A DNA stretch of 64,000 nt from Zizania palustris (lineage: Eukaryota; Streptophyta; Magnoliopsida; Poales; Poaceae), in contig JAAALK010000079.1 of NCBI GenBank assembly GCA_019279435.1, positions 104,823,198-104,887,197 of the forward strand, in the 5' to 3' direction. The translations under genes and the position numbers were made by a program. Below are positions 32,679 through 45,135 of the stretch, piece by piece. The notes under the pieces are model-generated. The model searched no databases and was not told the DNA's origin. It saw only the letters and a program-made list of their open reading frames with translations. Position 1 is the first letter of the stretch, and every line of letters begins with the position of its first letter.

Positions 32679-34061
32679 AATCGCTCCACAAACGCGTACC
32701 TGGTTTCGCCGTCCAGCAGGCGTCGGCTCAAGAACGTGATGATGTACTCCTTCCCCTCCACCTCCTAGGTTAGCACGGCTCCAATCACGCTATCTTCAGC
32801 GGCGATGTATAGACGAAATGGAATCCCATCCTTGGGTGCTCTCACCACAGGCGGTGACGACAAGCACTCCTTGATCTTCTCAAAAGCACTCTGCAGGCTT
32901 GCCCCCCAAGTGAACTCGACTTCATTTTTTAGCCGGAGTATGGGGACAAAGGCATCAATCTTGCCGGACAAGTTAGATATAAAAGCGGCGCAAATAGTTC
33001 AACTTGCCTAGCAAATTTTGCACATCCTTCTTGCATGTCGACGCTGCAATGTTTCTAATCTTTTCAAGTCTCTTAGGATCAATTTCTATGCCTCTCTAAT
33101 GAATCATGAAACTTAAGAACTTACCCGCTGACACACCAAAAGCACACTTAAGTGGGTTCATCTTCAACCCATACTGTCGCATCCTATCGAAAGCAACCTT
33201 CAAATCGGCTAAATGGTTTCCCATAGTGTCTGATTTGACCAAGACATCATCGATGTAGACTTCTAACATAACTCCTAACAAGTCATGAAAGATCAAGTTC
33301 ATAGCACGCTAATACGGGGCGCCAGCATTTTTCAAACCAAAAGTCATGATGACCCACTCGAACAAACCAACAAAACTAGGGCATCGAAAGGCAGTCTTAT
33401 AGACGTGCTCTTCGACCATAAAGATTTGATTATAACCGACATTGCCATCAAGAAAACTTAGTACCTTGTGTCGCGAGGCATTGTTGATCAGCATGTCGGC
33501 TATCGGCATCGGATACTCGTCTTTTGGAGTGGCTCTATTCAGATCCCTGAAATCAATGCATACCCGTATCTTGCCGCTCCCTTTCTTCTCTACAGGCACA
33601 ATGTTAGCAACCCATTCCGCGTACCTGCATGGCCTAATAAATTCAACCTTGAGTAGTCGCTCCACTTCTTCCTTAACTCGGTCATAGACGACCAAATTAA
33701 AGCGACGGGGAGGCTGCTTATAAGGCCTAAATCCAGACTTGATGGGCAGCCGATGCTCCACGAGCTCGTGGCTTAGTCCTGGCATCTCGCTGTATTCCCA
33801 TGTGAAACAATCGGCATACGACCAAAGTAACTTTATTACTTCAGCCTTTTCATCGAGCTGCAAATGTTGGTTTACAAAAGTCGGCCTTGGGATGCTGCCA
33901 TTACCTATATCAACTTCCTCCAAGGGATCGGCCGATGCAAAACCTTGCCCTAATTTCTCTACTTCGCTAAAGTCCTCGATTGCTTCGGCAATACCGTCTT
34001 TATTAGACCGATACTGCTCCACATGAGACTTTAGCCAATCTAGATTATTCTTGCTAGACAT
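32679..34061 (-). pseudogene. T3 RT and first RNase H, broken
   Basis: From 34061 downward: a linker (DWLKSHVEQYRSNKDG), the RT entry (HRLPIKSGFRPYKQPPRRF, EEVERLLKVEFIRPC, IRVCIDFRDLNRATPKDEYP), MTFGLKNAGAPY, a stop, then LEVYIDDVLVKSD, the polymerase box, at about 33260. The connection (MNPLKCAFGVSAGKFL) follows. The RNase H start (RLYIAAEDSVIGAVLT) lies near 32770. Stops at about 33309, 33096 and 32765 and frameshifts near 33000 and 32690 break it. The FDG of the usual FLDG-type turn is kept (SFLDGNVGYNQI). Confidence 0.9.
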
Positions 34062-34066
34062 GACTA

Positions 34067-35806
34067 TTAATACAAAAATAGCCGTGATACTTCAGCCGTC
34101 TTTATAGACACTAGTACAAACCGTCCTACGGATACACTAATAAAATCGTAATCCGAAAGATCTCTACCTGATAGACACTCTACTTTGTTATGGATGGCGT
34201 CAACCGACACATCGGACAAAGCTACTTGGGCCAAAGTATCCACGGGGATGACCTCCACCTCATCGCCGTCCCACTGTATCAAGCACTGGTGCAGAGTAGA
34301 GGGAATGCAACAATTTGCATGAATCCAGTCGCGTCTGAGTAACATGCTATAATTACCTTGTACATCGACGATGAAAAACGCTGTTGGCAACGTCTTGTTG
34401 CCCACCGTCAACTCCATAGAGAGTACTCCCTTGGCCTCGGAGCTCTCGCCATTGAAGCTATTGAGCATCAAGTTGCTCTTCTTTAGGTCATCTTCGTCCC
34501 TGCCAAGTTCTTCAACAATGAATAAGGCATTAGGTTAACAGTGGCGCCGCCATCGACGAGCATCCGGGAAATCGGCTTCCCATCGATGTGACCCCTGACA
34601 TAGAGGGGCTTCAGATGGCGATCCGAGTCCTCGAGCTTCTCAAAGATGACGTTGTGCGGACCGAGGTTCAATTGAGAGACCTCGGCCTCGTCTCGTGGCA
34701 GGGCGAACTCGGCAGGCAGTGTGACGATGTTGATGTTCATCGCTTGGGGTGCAGGTCCCTCAGAGACGGGCGAGTAATAGTCGTCGAGCATGTCGTCATC
34801 ATCGTCGCTCGGTATAGGAGTCAGGTTGTTTATCTCAACCGGCTTCTCCCTCCATACCTGTTTGGTAGTTGGCCGAGGGTGGATCTCCTCTAAGATATCG
34901 GTGCGCTCGGCCTCAACTTTCTTCTCACGTATCTCCTGTGCCCGTAGTCTTTGCAGGCGTCTCTTCTGTGATCTGGACATGCCTGGAGGGGCCCAAGATG
35001 GCTGAGGTTTGGTACCAGGTGCTACTGTTTGACTTCTGTTAATTCTGGTCGAAGTGGTATTGTGCCCTTCGGCCTTGGGCACCCTATGTTTGAAGGGGGC
35101 TTCGCTGCGAACCCCGTCAGATGGACCAGCCTCGTTCGGCCGATCGAACCAAGCTTCGGCACAGCGCTCGGTCGAAGCATGAGACTTACCTCCGTCGGAC
35201 CTCGGTGACAAAGTCTTCGGGATTGGGACTTCCTAAGACCCAAATCTGATGTTTATGTCTTCCGACTCCCTGACTTCGACCTCCGCGTGCTCGCACCCTT
35301 CAGCTTCGCTTTGCATGGTCTGATTCGGAGGCACCACGGACAGTCTGTGGGCGATGCCCCCCTCCGCTGCGTCTATTTGCCCCTACCATCCATAATAATA
35401 TGAAGGAAAATAAGGCATAGTGTTAGGCTGTGGATGGTACCCTGACCTGGATACGTACGGAGCCCATGGGGTCCCCGCCCAGTCATACGGCGGATGCATT
35501 CGCTGCTCTAGTGGCCTCGCCCACTGTGAGCCGATCCCGTCACCCGGAGGGGGGTTCGGCCAAGTCGAAGTTGTCTCGGACCACACCAGCGAAGGGTCTT
35601 GCCAGGCCGGATGTATGTTCGGCTAGTGCGGGCCGAAGCCTCCCATCGGAGAAGTCCAATGCGGTGTGGGGTTCGGCCATTGGGGGCCGAAGTTGTTGTA
35701 TAGGGGACCAGACCACTAGGGCCCGAAGCTGTTGTACGGGGGGGTTTGGCCATTGTTGCTCGGAACCATCGTGCGGAGCATCAGGCCACCGTGGCCCAAA
35801 ACCTTC
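34067..35806 (-). pseudogene. T3 gag-protease spacer and protease
   Basis: From 35806 downward: GFGPRWPDAPHDG, a Pro/Trp-rich repetitive spacer, then SRSQKRRLQRLRAQEIREKK, DDDDDMLDDYYSPVSE, and the aspartic protease GKPISRMLVDGGATVNLMPY with D-G-G near 34560. After a frameshift near 34480 it continues ELTVGNKTLPTAFFIVDV ... RRDWIHANCCIPSTLHQ. Several stops (about 35385, 35225) interrupt the spacer. T4 splits the reading between EGFGP and the upstream part at 47029. Confidence 0.85.
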
Positions 35807-36301
35807 TGTTGGGGGAAAATATTTCATCCTCAGAGCCATTATGGTAACAGGACAAAGGCAGGTGATTGAATCAAAGGTTTTCAGCATATAACTCCGGAAT
35901 CACCGTGGATCAAGTTCGAAGTATGGAGGCGAACTCTAGTTCGGAGTATATCTTCGAACTAGGACTCTTCCGAGGGCTTCCTTGCCAGCTAGGATGGAAG
36001 ACTTATCTTCTTTCTCATTAGATTAGTCTTTTACCATTTTAGCCCTATTAAGGGTACCGAATAGTTTCCACTATGTCGGTTGTAATAGAGGGGTAAAATG
36101 GTCTTTTCCTTAATGTTTGGGCCTATAAATACCCCCCGTTTTACCCTGTAAAAGGGACCGAATACAAGTTATTCAATATACATCTTCAAACTATTTTGAG
36201 CTATTATCCTTTCGGAGGCTTGAAATAGTTTACTTCACAAACACTTCATTTGTTAGTTTCTAACTTTCAGAAACCTGTTAGCGTAATCTTTTACACCAAC
36301 A
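35807..36301 (+). repeat. T4 5' LTR
   Basis: TGTTGGGGGAAAATATTTC to TTTACACCAACA, 495 bp, TATA box CTATAAATA at 36123-36131. The last 26 bp form the U5 hairpin. Confidence 0.95.
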
Positions 36302-36303
36302 GT

Positions 36304-36319
36304 TGGCGCCGTCCGTGGG
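36304..36319 (+). promoter_or_regulatory. T4 primer binding site
   Basis: TGGCGCCGTCCGTGGG begins two bases after the LTR. The first nine bases agree with the complement of a plant tRNA-Asp 3' end (from memory); the middle differs, so the primer is unsure. Confidence 0.75.
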
Positions 36320-36363
36320 CAACCTAGTCCAAAAAACTTCGTTCTCTACCAAGTTCTCAAACC

Positions 36364-39300
36364 ATGCCTCCCAAGCAGAGTGCAGGTGGTAGTCCTATTC
36401 GGAGGTCTCCTCGGACCTCCGGAGCAAGATCTTCAAACACAGTTGAGGTCGGAGGGCCTTCGACATTTCCTCCACGTCAAACTCTGGAAGGGATTTCCCT
36501 TCCTCGAGCATACGGAGTTCCTCCCCCAACTCCATCTATACTTCGGCTAGCCGGAGTCCCTCTTCCACCTCAAGTTACACTTCGAACTGATGCGTACAAT
36601 TCTCAAGACCCGGAAGGTCCTTCCGGGGGAGATGAAGATGGTCTTGGTGATATGGCCGCTCAAATGGCCAGTCTCCAAGCTAAAGTAGCAAGGTGGCGGC
36701 AAGAAGCCGCATATAAGCTTCGTTCTCAGGCCACCCCAGTCATCCCCGAAGTGCCCGAAGACGACGAACTTCCTTATCCCGAAGCCCCGGAGAACGCTTC
36801 CTTCGACACCGAATCTCCGCTGCATCCTGAGTTGCAGAAAGTGCACTTCGACCCTAAGTTCAAAACTTCGAAGCTTTGCAAATATTCCGGAGATGAAGAT
36901 CCTGGAGAGTTCGCCCGTTCTTATGCATTAGCAATTGAAGCCAGCGGGGGAGTGTGAGACACTATGGCCAAATGTTTTCCCCTATCTCTGGAAGGAGTGG
37001 CATTGCAGTGGTTCTGGTCTTTGAAGCCAGGATCAATCAGATCATGGGGGGAGTTGAGGAAAAAGTTCGTGAGCAACTTTTAGGGTACCTTCGTACCCCC
37101 AATGTAAACAGGAAGCCTTTTCCAGGTGAAGCAGCTCCCCGGAGATACTTTAAGACAGTATTTCAAGCGCTTCGCTCATACGAAGTCGCAAATTCAAGGG
37201 TTAACTACGTCTTCTGTAGTTGACGCAGCTCGAGAGGGAGTTATTCATGCGGGCCTCCTTGATAAACTTAAAGGAAAAAGATATCTTCTGTTGCTCAGTT
37301 GATGTCTTATTTCAAAGAATATGCAAGGTCAGAAGAGGGGTGGCTTTGGAGGACTGCTGCAACTCCGTCAATACTGCAAGAAGTTAAGTTGGAAGTGAAG
37401 ACTACAACACAACCACAAGGGCCTAGATTCGAAGCTCAGCAAGACAGGCATCGGGGGAAAAAGCATCCTCGTTCAGAAGTTTTGAACATTGCACCCCCGC
37501 AGAAATTTGCCCCAAGGGCTCCGCAGCCTTCAGGAAGCAAGACCAGCGGCTGGAGGCCGCCCGGGAAACTAGTTGGCAAAGCCCAGACCTTTTTCTGTTG
37601 TGTCCATGGTGAGAATCGGAGTCACACGACTGATGCGTGAAAATCTATACTTTCTTTAAGAGGAGAGTACTTGGAAAGAACTTCGGGTCGAGGCACTACT
37701 GACCGAGTTCCGACCGAAGTGCGTCCAGAGCTTGTCCAGGCTTTGGCACGAATAGAGAACTTCGACCCTGCAAGACGACCTCCGGTGGTCAATGTTATGC
37801 CACATCCGAAGCAAGAAGAGGGACAAGATCGAGGGAAAAGAGTAGTCCTCCCCATCTCCAGAGGAGGAACCCTCAGAAGTATGTCGAAGAGGCAGAGAAG
37901 AGAATATGTTAGAGAAGTGGGCCATATTGGAACCTCTTCGTCTGCAGCTGCTATGCCCGAATGGTCCCATGTGCTGATATCTTTTTCTGCAGATGATGCA
38001 GTTGGTATTAAGTTTCCACATGCAGACCCACTCGTCATCACTGCCGACATAGCAGGGACTGAAGTCCGGAGAGTACTAATCGACGGAGGGAGTTCGGCAG
38101 ATATTATCTTTGTTCAAGCTTTTGATCAACTCTGCATCTCCAGGAAGCATCTTCTCCCAGCAGCCCGTCCCTTGCAAGGCTTCGCAGGACCCCCTCTCGA
38201 TGCCCTCGGCCAAATTGGCTTGGAAGTTACTTTTGGAGAGGGGCTACTGGCTAGGACGGAGAAAGTGATTTTCGATGTTGTGGATGCTCCATATGCATAA
38301 AATGTCATCTTCGGAAGGGGCATGCTAACATCAATTCGGAGCTGTGGCGCATCATAATTACATGTGTATGAAGATGCCCACACAGGCGGGAGTGCTCACT
38401 GTTTTTGGAGATCAGGCCACTGCGCGAAGAGCGGAGTATGGTCATGGCTCTCCTCTTGACCCGAGACAGGTGAACAGCGTGCAAGATAACCCAGAGAATT
38501 TCTCTGCTCCTGATGAATCTTTGAAGAAATCCTTCCCAAGGCCAAGCCCCGAAGGAGAGATTGCAACGAAGGTTATTGTCAAAGTTGGCAAGGAATATTC
38601 ATTTCAATTTGGCAAAGACTTGCCTCCAGAAGTCGCTACTTCGTTAGAGAAAGTAGTTGAGGAGAATCTAGATGTCTTTGCTTGGTCTGACGAAGACATC
38701 ACCGGAGTCAGTCGAGATATTATTGAACACAGTTTACTTGTGAATCCGAAGGCTCGGCCTGTTCGACAAGGAATCCAGAAGTTGTCCACAGAGAGAGCTA
38801 TCCTTGCCAAAGATGAAGTGGAAAAGTTGCTGAAGGCTAGGATTATTAGAGAAGTGGCTCATACGGAGTGGTTAGCCAACCCAGTCTTCGTTAGGAAGAA
38901 ATCTTCCGGGAAGTGGCGCATGTGTATTGATTTTACATCTCTGAATAAAGCATGCCCCCGCGACCCCTACCCCATGCCCCGAATTGATCAATTGGTCGAC
39001 TGTACTGCCGGTTCAGAGTTATTAAGCTTCCTCGACGCGTACTCCGGCTATCATCAAATCTGGCTAAAGCGCGAAGATGAAATCAAGACAAGCTTCGTAA
39101 CTCCTTCAGGAGTCTTCTGTTATGTAAGAATGCCCTTTGGCTTAAGAAATGTCGAGGCTATTTTTTCGAGGTTAATTTCTAAGGCTCTAGGTCATCAATT
39201 AGGTCGCAATGTAGAGGCCTATATGGATGATATTGTAATAAAGAGTGCTTTAAAGCACCAACATAGCCTAGACTTAGCAGAAACATTCAATAGCCTTCGG

Positions 39301-41757
39301 GCATGTCGGATCCGTCTTAACCCCGAAAAATGTATCTTCAGGGCGCAGGCTGGAAAATTGTTAGGGTATCTAGTTTCAAGCAGAGGGATCGAAGCTAGCC
39401 CCACTCAGATAACTGCGTTGCAAAGGATGGCTCCCCCAGAGAATTTAAAGCAAGTGCAAAAGATGACTGGTCGTCTTGCAGCATTTAGCAGGTTTTTGGC
39501 AAGGTCTGCGGAGATAAGTTTGCCCATCTTTAAAGCATTGAAAGGGTCTAAAGATTTTGCATGGACACCAGAGTGTCAAAAGAGCTTCGAAGATATTAAG
39601 AATTATCTCAGTAACCTTGCTACGCTCACGGTGCCTAATGCGGACAAAACCCTACTCCTCTACCTTGCAGTTACTGGCTCTGCTGTCAGTGCAGTCCTTG
39701 TTAGAGAGGTTGATTTCAATGGGAAGTTGGTAAAGAATCCAGTTTATTTTGTGTCCGAAGCATTGTCTAGAGCAAAAACAAGATATTCCGAGCTTGAGAA
39801 ATTCACTTATGCTCTGATAATGGCTTCGAGGAAGCTAAGGCATTATTTCTTGGCACATAATTTAATTGTACCAACTTCATATCCTTTGGGAGATATGCTC
39901 CGAAGTAAGGATTCTACAGGAATAATTGGGAAGTGGGCCGTTGAGTTAGCACCCTTCGGCATATCCTTTGTGGCAAGAACAACAATTAAGTCACAAGTGT
40001 TGGCGGACTTCGTGGCAGAATGGACTCCCCCTGCAGCATGGGCTCCGGAAAAGCCAAGTAAAGGGATTTGGACTATTTACTCTAATGGAGCTTTCCAAGC
40101 ATCTGGAGCAGGTGTCGGAGCCATGATAATTTCGCCTTCAGGGCAAAAGGCAATGTACTCCGCAAGACTCAACTTTAAGTCTACCAATAATACAGCGGAG
40201 TATGAGGGAATTTTATTGGGACTTCGAAAGGCACGCGCTCTAGGGGATACAAGAGTTGTTATTAAGACAGATTCTCAGATTGTAGCAGGGCACGTAGACA
40301 AGAGCTTTCAAGTTAGGCATCCACAACTTGCAAAATACTTGGAAGAAATCCGTAAGATTGAAGCAGCATTTAAAGGGATTTCCATTCGGAGTATACCTAG
40401 AGCAGAAAATGTGCAAGCTGACATCTTAGCAAAAGCAGCAGTCGGAGCTATCGACATACCAGAAGAGGCTTTTTATGAAGAACTCAGTACACCTTCGGTG
40501 CCACAAATCCCTGCTGCGGAAGTCCTTTGCATTCCAAGTACAGATTGGCGAAGTTCAATTATGGAATTGTTGCAGGGAGAAGCAAATATGTCTGAAGGGC
40601 CACAACTTTCGAGGTTGAAACTCAGAATTCGGAGTTATCATATAATCAACGTTATTTTGTACAAGGCCGGAGTATGTTCCCCTTAGCTCCGATGTATATC
40701 TCAAGCCGAAGGTCAAGAAATTCTTTGAGAAATTCATGAAGGACTCTGCGGTAGCCATTTAGCCACTCGAGCTTTGGCAGGAAAGAAACTTCGCCAGGGG
40801 CTTTATTGGCCTACAATAGTAGCTGATGCGGAGAGCTTAGTCCACACTTGCCAAGGATGTCAGTGGATGGGACGAAGAAGTCATCGCCCACCAAAACCTC
40901 ACCAAGTGATTGCTCTAGTATGGCCCATGGCCAGATGGGGTATGGATCTTATTGGCCCCTTCCCAGTAGCAAAAGGGAATTTGAAGTTTGCAGTAGTAGG
41001 AATCGAATACTTTTCAAAGTGGGTCGAAGCAGAGCCCCTAACAGCTATCACTTCGAATAATGTACAAAAAATTTTCTGGAAGAATATTATATGCCGGTTC
41101 AGAGTGCCTCGGCAGTTGACAATTGACAATGGAACAAAGTTCGATGTAGAACCCTTCAGGAAATTTTGTGAAGACCTAGGCATCCAATTATGTTTTGCTG
41201 CGGTAAGGCATCCTTAGTCTAACGGAGCTGTTGAAAGAGCCAATGGTAATATCTTATCAGGGTTGAATCGAAGAATAGTTGGATCGGCAAAAGGACTGTG
41301 GACTGAAGAGCTCCCGAAAATCCTGTGGTCCATTCGGACAACTCAGACAAGGTCTACTGGTTTCACTCCTTTCAGACTATTATTCGGAGACGAGGCTATG
41401 ACACCAACGGATCTTAAAGGAGGATCCATTCGCAGCACCGAACCGGAAATAGAAACAGAAAGACAAACTTCGCTTGATTTAACAGAAGAGACAAGACTTC
41501 GAGCTGTTGCCAATTTGAAAAAGTATTAGCAGCAGACAAAGACTTGGTTCGACTCGAAGGTCAAGATTAATGAACTTAGACCGGGTCATCTCGTTTTGCG
41601 AAGTATTATAGCGCCAGGGAAATTAGGAAATAAGTGGGAAGGTCCATACATAATTGTCCGCTCAGGGCGTCCTGGTTCTCTTAAGTTAGCTAATTTGGAA
41701 GGTGAAGAGTTAACGCATACATGGCATGCGGAGCACCTAAAGCGATATTTCGCATAG
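36364..41757 (+). pseudogene. T4 gag-pol, eight stops and at least two frameshifts
   Basis: Collinear with the T7 polyprotein from MPPKQSAGG to HLKRYFA. In-frame stops are at 36955, 37081, 37105, 37638, 38298, 40684, 41215 and 41527; frameshifts lie near 37260-37290 and 38330. Between them long stretches are open, especially 38344-40686 (RT with AYMDDIVIKS, RNase H, second RNase H). Protease VLIDGGSSADIIF lies near 38080. Integrase has the HHCC region at 40735-40870, then GMDLIGPFP and LTIDNGTKF. In the RT, MPFGLRNVEAIF replaces the NAGATF of T7. It cannot make a polyprotein, although every domain is recognisable. Confidence 0.95.
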
Positions 41758-41968
41758 GGGCTCCTTGTAATCATTTGTAAACACCTTGCAAATCAATAAA
41801 GCTTATGGTTCAGATAATGCCTACCGCCCATATACTTCCCACTTCTAGTGGACGCACTGGAATAGCAAAGTTGACCGAGAGGGAAGTGTCATTAATTTGA
41901 ATCATATTTTTCGGACTTCGGACCACTGGTCCGAAGCTTCCAACGAGGTGGGAAAGTCACTGAAAAAA

Positions 41969-42142
41969 CGGATTCCAAGCCACCGACTTGAAAGCATCCG
42001 TAAAAAGAGTCCAAGGAGACCAAATAATGCGGATTCCAAGTTTCGGCTTGAAAGCATCCGCAAAAAGAGTCCATGGAGACCACTGCGAATTCCAAACCAC
42101 CGGTTTGATAGAATTCGCAAAAAGAGCCGAAGGAGGCCAAAA
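41969..42142 (+). repeat. T4 3' region: three 55-61 bp tandem units
   Basis: GGATTCCAAG-type starts at 41969, 42030 and about 42085, each followed by a GCATCCGTAAAAAGAGTCC-like core. Imperfect relatives of the T1 and T7 units. Confidence 0.75.
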
Positions 42143-42509
42143 CAAACAGAGTTTGAGCTCATGAGCTTCGAATATCTGTGAAAAAAGTCCAAAGTGACCA
42201 ATCGTTTGGGACACTAAAGTGTCCGGAAAGTTGTCCAAAGTGATTTCTTTCAAAACACAAGGTACTAAGTTACCAATCTTCAGACTCCAAGTAGTCGAAG
42301 ACATTTTATAAGATTTTAATCAATCTTTAAATTGCTGAGGGGCTCCGAGCCCCCAAAATTGAACTCCTAAGTTTTTCTTTGTGCCTAACCATCTTTGAAT
42401 ATAGTTCGAAGTTGCTTACGCCCAAAGAGGGGCTGGGAAATAGGGAGATAATTTTAAATCGATATTTATTATTCGAACAAATTATGATTACAACATGAAA
42501 AATTGGTAT

Positions 42510-42891
42510 CTATACCGAGAAGGAATCGAAGACCCCTTCGATCTCTAGAGCTAAGGTTGGAACGACTAGTTCTAGAGCCGGGAGTTCTAACAACTTTACG
42601 TTTAACTCTCCTACCTCCCTTCGAAGCTCTAAAGTCTTTCTGTTCTTATTGAAGCTCGGCCCAAGTTCAGAGTCGTTCGGGGCTCCTTTCCCAGCTTCCA
42701 ACTTCTTTTTCTTCCTCTTTAATATAAGATAGTACATCTTTGCTTACTTCGGGCGTAATTGCATCGGAGCTATCTCGAGGAACTAAAAATCGAGGTCGCT
42801 TGTGAAGTTTTAAAAGATCGAAGGTAGCCCATAGTAGGCGGAGTTCTTCGTTAACGTTTAACACTTCGACATCTTCCATCTGAGGTGAAGC
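42510..42891 (-). pseudogene. T4 antisense gene, last exon
   Basis: After the acceptor TTTTTAG (intron end 42892) the exon reads ASPQMEDVEVLNVNEELRLLW, LHKRPRFLVPRDSSDAITPEV and VLSYIKEEEKEVGSWERSPERL, then stops at 42667 where T7 has an Arg codon (CGA to TGA). Beyond this, degraded sequence matches RKVLRTS of T7. It is the C-terminal exon of the antisense protein. Confidence 0.8.
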
Positions 42892-42978
42892 CTAAAAACA
42901 CGATAAGCAAATTTTCATTCATAAATGTACAAAAAGCATGATTCTTTACATAGTCAGGATCCTAAGGCAAATCTAGAC

Positions 42979-43827
42979 CTGCGGGTTTGGCGGAGGCTGG
43001 CTGCTCGAGGCTTGCGACCGAGCTTGCTTCTGGCGTTGTCCTTCGTCAATCCAAGCCTTGATCGCAGTGCGACCTTCGGCTCTCCAGGAAGCTTGGAAGG
43101 CTTGCCAAGCAGCGGCCACATCTTCGGAAGGAGTAAGAAGCCGACTGTCGTCGAAAGTAATGGGAGCCACCTCTGTGTTCAGAGTTATCGATATGCCCAG
43201 ATCTTCGTAGTAACGAAGTATGCCAATAGCAGCCACTTGTCCGGAGATTTCTACGTACCGAATGCCTGCCATCTTCATTCTCTTCGCAGCTCCTTGGATC
43301 ATTTTTAGCCACCGAAGCAAGGAGGCGTTGTCATTCGAAGGAAGTGTCCCAGTAGTACCGAAGTACTCTAGAACACCTAGGAGTTGGTTCATGATCTCCG
43401 CAGCTAACTTCTCCGATTTTAGCTTATCTTCAAGCAAGGCATCCTTCACCGAAGTCAATTCTTCCACCACACCGGAGAGCCTAGTTGCCTCCGTAGCCAA
43501 AGAATTTTTCTGGTTAAGTAGGTGGCTAGCCTCCTCTGTAGTTTTGGCCTTTTCCTCCCAGAGCCTGACAAGTTCAGCCCCCGCCGTAGCATGCTCCACC
43601 CGCACCTTTTCTATTTCCGCCCGAAGCACAATTTGTTCTGCTTCGAGCTCCTTATTTGCAGTTTCCAAGCTTTGCCTGGCCCTCCGCTCTGCTGATACCA
43701 TGTTGTCTAAATGGGAGATTCGACCTTCGGAAATGTTAAGATTTCTCTGAAGAGTAGTGATTTCCTCTCGAAGGCGAAGGCTTCCACGTTCGTTTGAAAT
43801 GTTCGCAGCTCAGGCCAAGACTATTTG
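42979..43827 (-). CDS. T4 antisense gene, coiled-coil exon
   Basis: Between an acceptor TTTGCAG (43828) and a donor CCGCAG/GTCTAG (42979/42978) the exon encodes a long coiled coil: SAERRARQSLETANKELEAE, IVLRAEIEKVRVEHA and KTTEEASHLLNQKNSLATEA, followed by LGVLEYFGTTGTLPSND, AAKRMKMAGIRYVEISGQVA and AIKAWIDEGQRQKQ. It matches the T7 exon over its full length. Only one stop-like defect appears near the 5' end (LA-stop-AAN, about 43810). The flanking introns are 73 bp (43900-43828) and 87 bp (42978-42892), the same lengths as in T7. Confidence 0.8.
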
Positions 43828-43900
43828 CTGCAAAGAGAAAAAACCAAGGTGAGAAATTATTTGTATATGAGATTAATTTTGTTTTGCAGATACTTCGTAC

Positions 43901-44407
43901 CTGGTATGCTGCACGTTCCATGGCGGCGTTGAGCTCCGAACCCTCAGCTTCGCTTAGGATGGCTACCAAGTCTGTCTCCCCGACTTCGCGGCTAGCTCGA
44001 TCCAAAGGTTCAAGCAAAGTCCGAAGTCCAGTTCTTCGCTCCAAGAAAGGAGGTAGAAGAGGGAGCAAAGACAAGGCCCTCTGGTCGTCTTCGTTCGCCG
44101 AGGGGTCGGAGCGCTGAGCCGTATCTTAAGGAACTTCGGCAGACTGGCCCCCCTCTGTAGATTGACCTCTGTCTGTCGACTCAGATGGAGTTAATCCTGA
44201 ACTCGGAGCAGGGAGAGGGTCCATTTTGCCTTTACCTTTCCAGGTCCCATTTGGGCGACTTCTGGAATTGGCTCCAAAGTTGCCGAAGTCCCAGGAATTG
44301 TATCTTTGGGATGGACCTCTTCCATAGGAGCAGATCCAGTTGAGGCAATGGTATTATACATTGTATAATTTTGCAAAAAAAAGAACAAAGGAATTATGTG
44401 AAGTTTA
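43901..44407 (-). pseudogene. T4 antisense gene, third exon region
   Basis: It ends in SEAEGSELNAAMERAAYQ at a clear donor CAG/GTACGAAG (43901/43900, phase 0), matching AAYQ/GTATAAAG in T7. Upstream it is low-complexity and acidic (LDRASREVGETDLVAIL; ANEDDQRALS). A stop near 44130 and a probable one-base frameshift near 44240 break the frame. The acceptor is not fixed; TTTTTTTGCAAA near 44375 may be a decayed one. Confidence 0.55.
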
Positions 44408-44408
44408 C

Positions 44409-45065
44409 CTCTGAAGTCTTGTCGACGGGTGAGCATCGGACTGCTTGGTGGGTCAAAAGCTACCCCAAAGTCTTCGTCGGAGTCAGAATTCACGGTTAAA
44501 TCTTCGACTGTTGGAGCCTCTTCGGGAGCCACAGTCGTTGCTTCATACGGAATAGAAGTTGATTCTGCAACAACTTCGGCTCCACCTTCATTCACAGGGG
44601 CTTCATCCTGCGGTAAGTTTTCTTGAGCAGTCGAAGTTTCAACTTGCCTGAGGCTGCTTGGCAACTCCGGCACGTTCGCAGCGTCGCCAATGCTTGCATC
44701 TGCTTGGGCTCCATCTTTGTCAATCAGGTCAACAAGCATTCTACCTTCATCCTCCGAGGAATCGGAGACCGAAGCTATTGGGGTTGAAGGCGCCGCAGTT
44801 TTTGGCTTTCAGGCTACCTTCTTCGATGGAGTCTTGGCAGAGGTCGAGGCTCCAACTTCGGCCTTCCTTTTCTTAGGACCTTGTTCCGAAGGCACCCAAT
44901 CCAAAAGAGGAGGGGGAACAACTTCGAGTAGCCCCCATACTCGGTTGGACCGTTCCCAAGTACCTACTAACTTAATCCTCCATTCTTTCTCGGCCGGAGT
45001 CGGGACTCCCAGAATTTTCTCCGAAGCCCGCACAATTTGCTCCGAAGTCATAGGAGCTAGAGAGG
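44409..45065 (-). pseudogene. T4 antisense gene, exon 2
   Basis: Starts after the acceptor ATCTTTCAG (45066) in phase 1 and reads MTSEQIVRASEKILGVPTPA, then EWRIKLVGTWERSNRVWGLLE, collinear with VRLTETILGAPTPAE and LIGSWGWYNRVWDALE of T5. A basic patch (GPKKRKAEVG) and a long acidic Ser/Glu/Thr-rich tail follow. One in-frame stop (44809-44811). It ends FRG at the donor AG/GTAAAC (44409/44408, phase 1), as T5 ends DKG/GTACAT in phase 1. Confidence 0.8.
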
Positions 45066-45135
45066 CTGAAAGATAAGTTGATGTTGGTTATTTCTTCAAG
45101 TAAATATATATGAAACATGTTGTTTTCGAGGTTAC

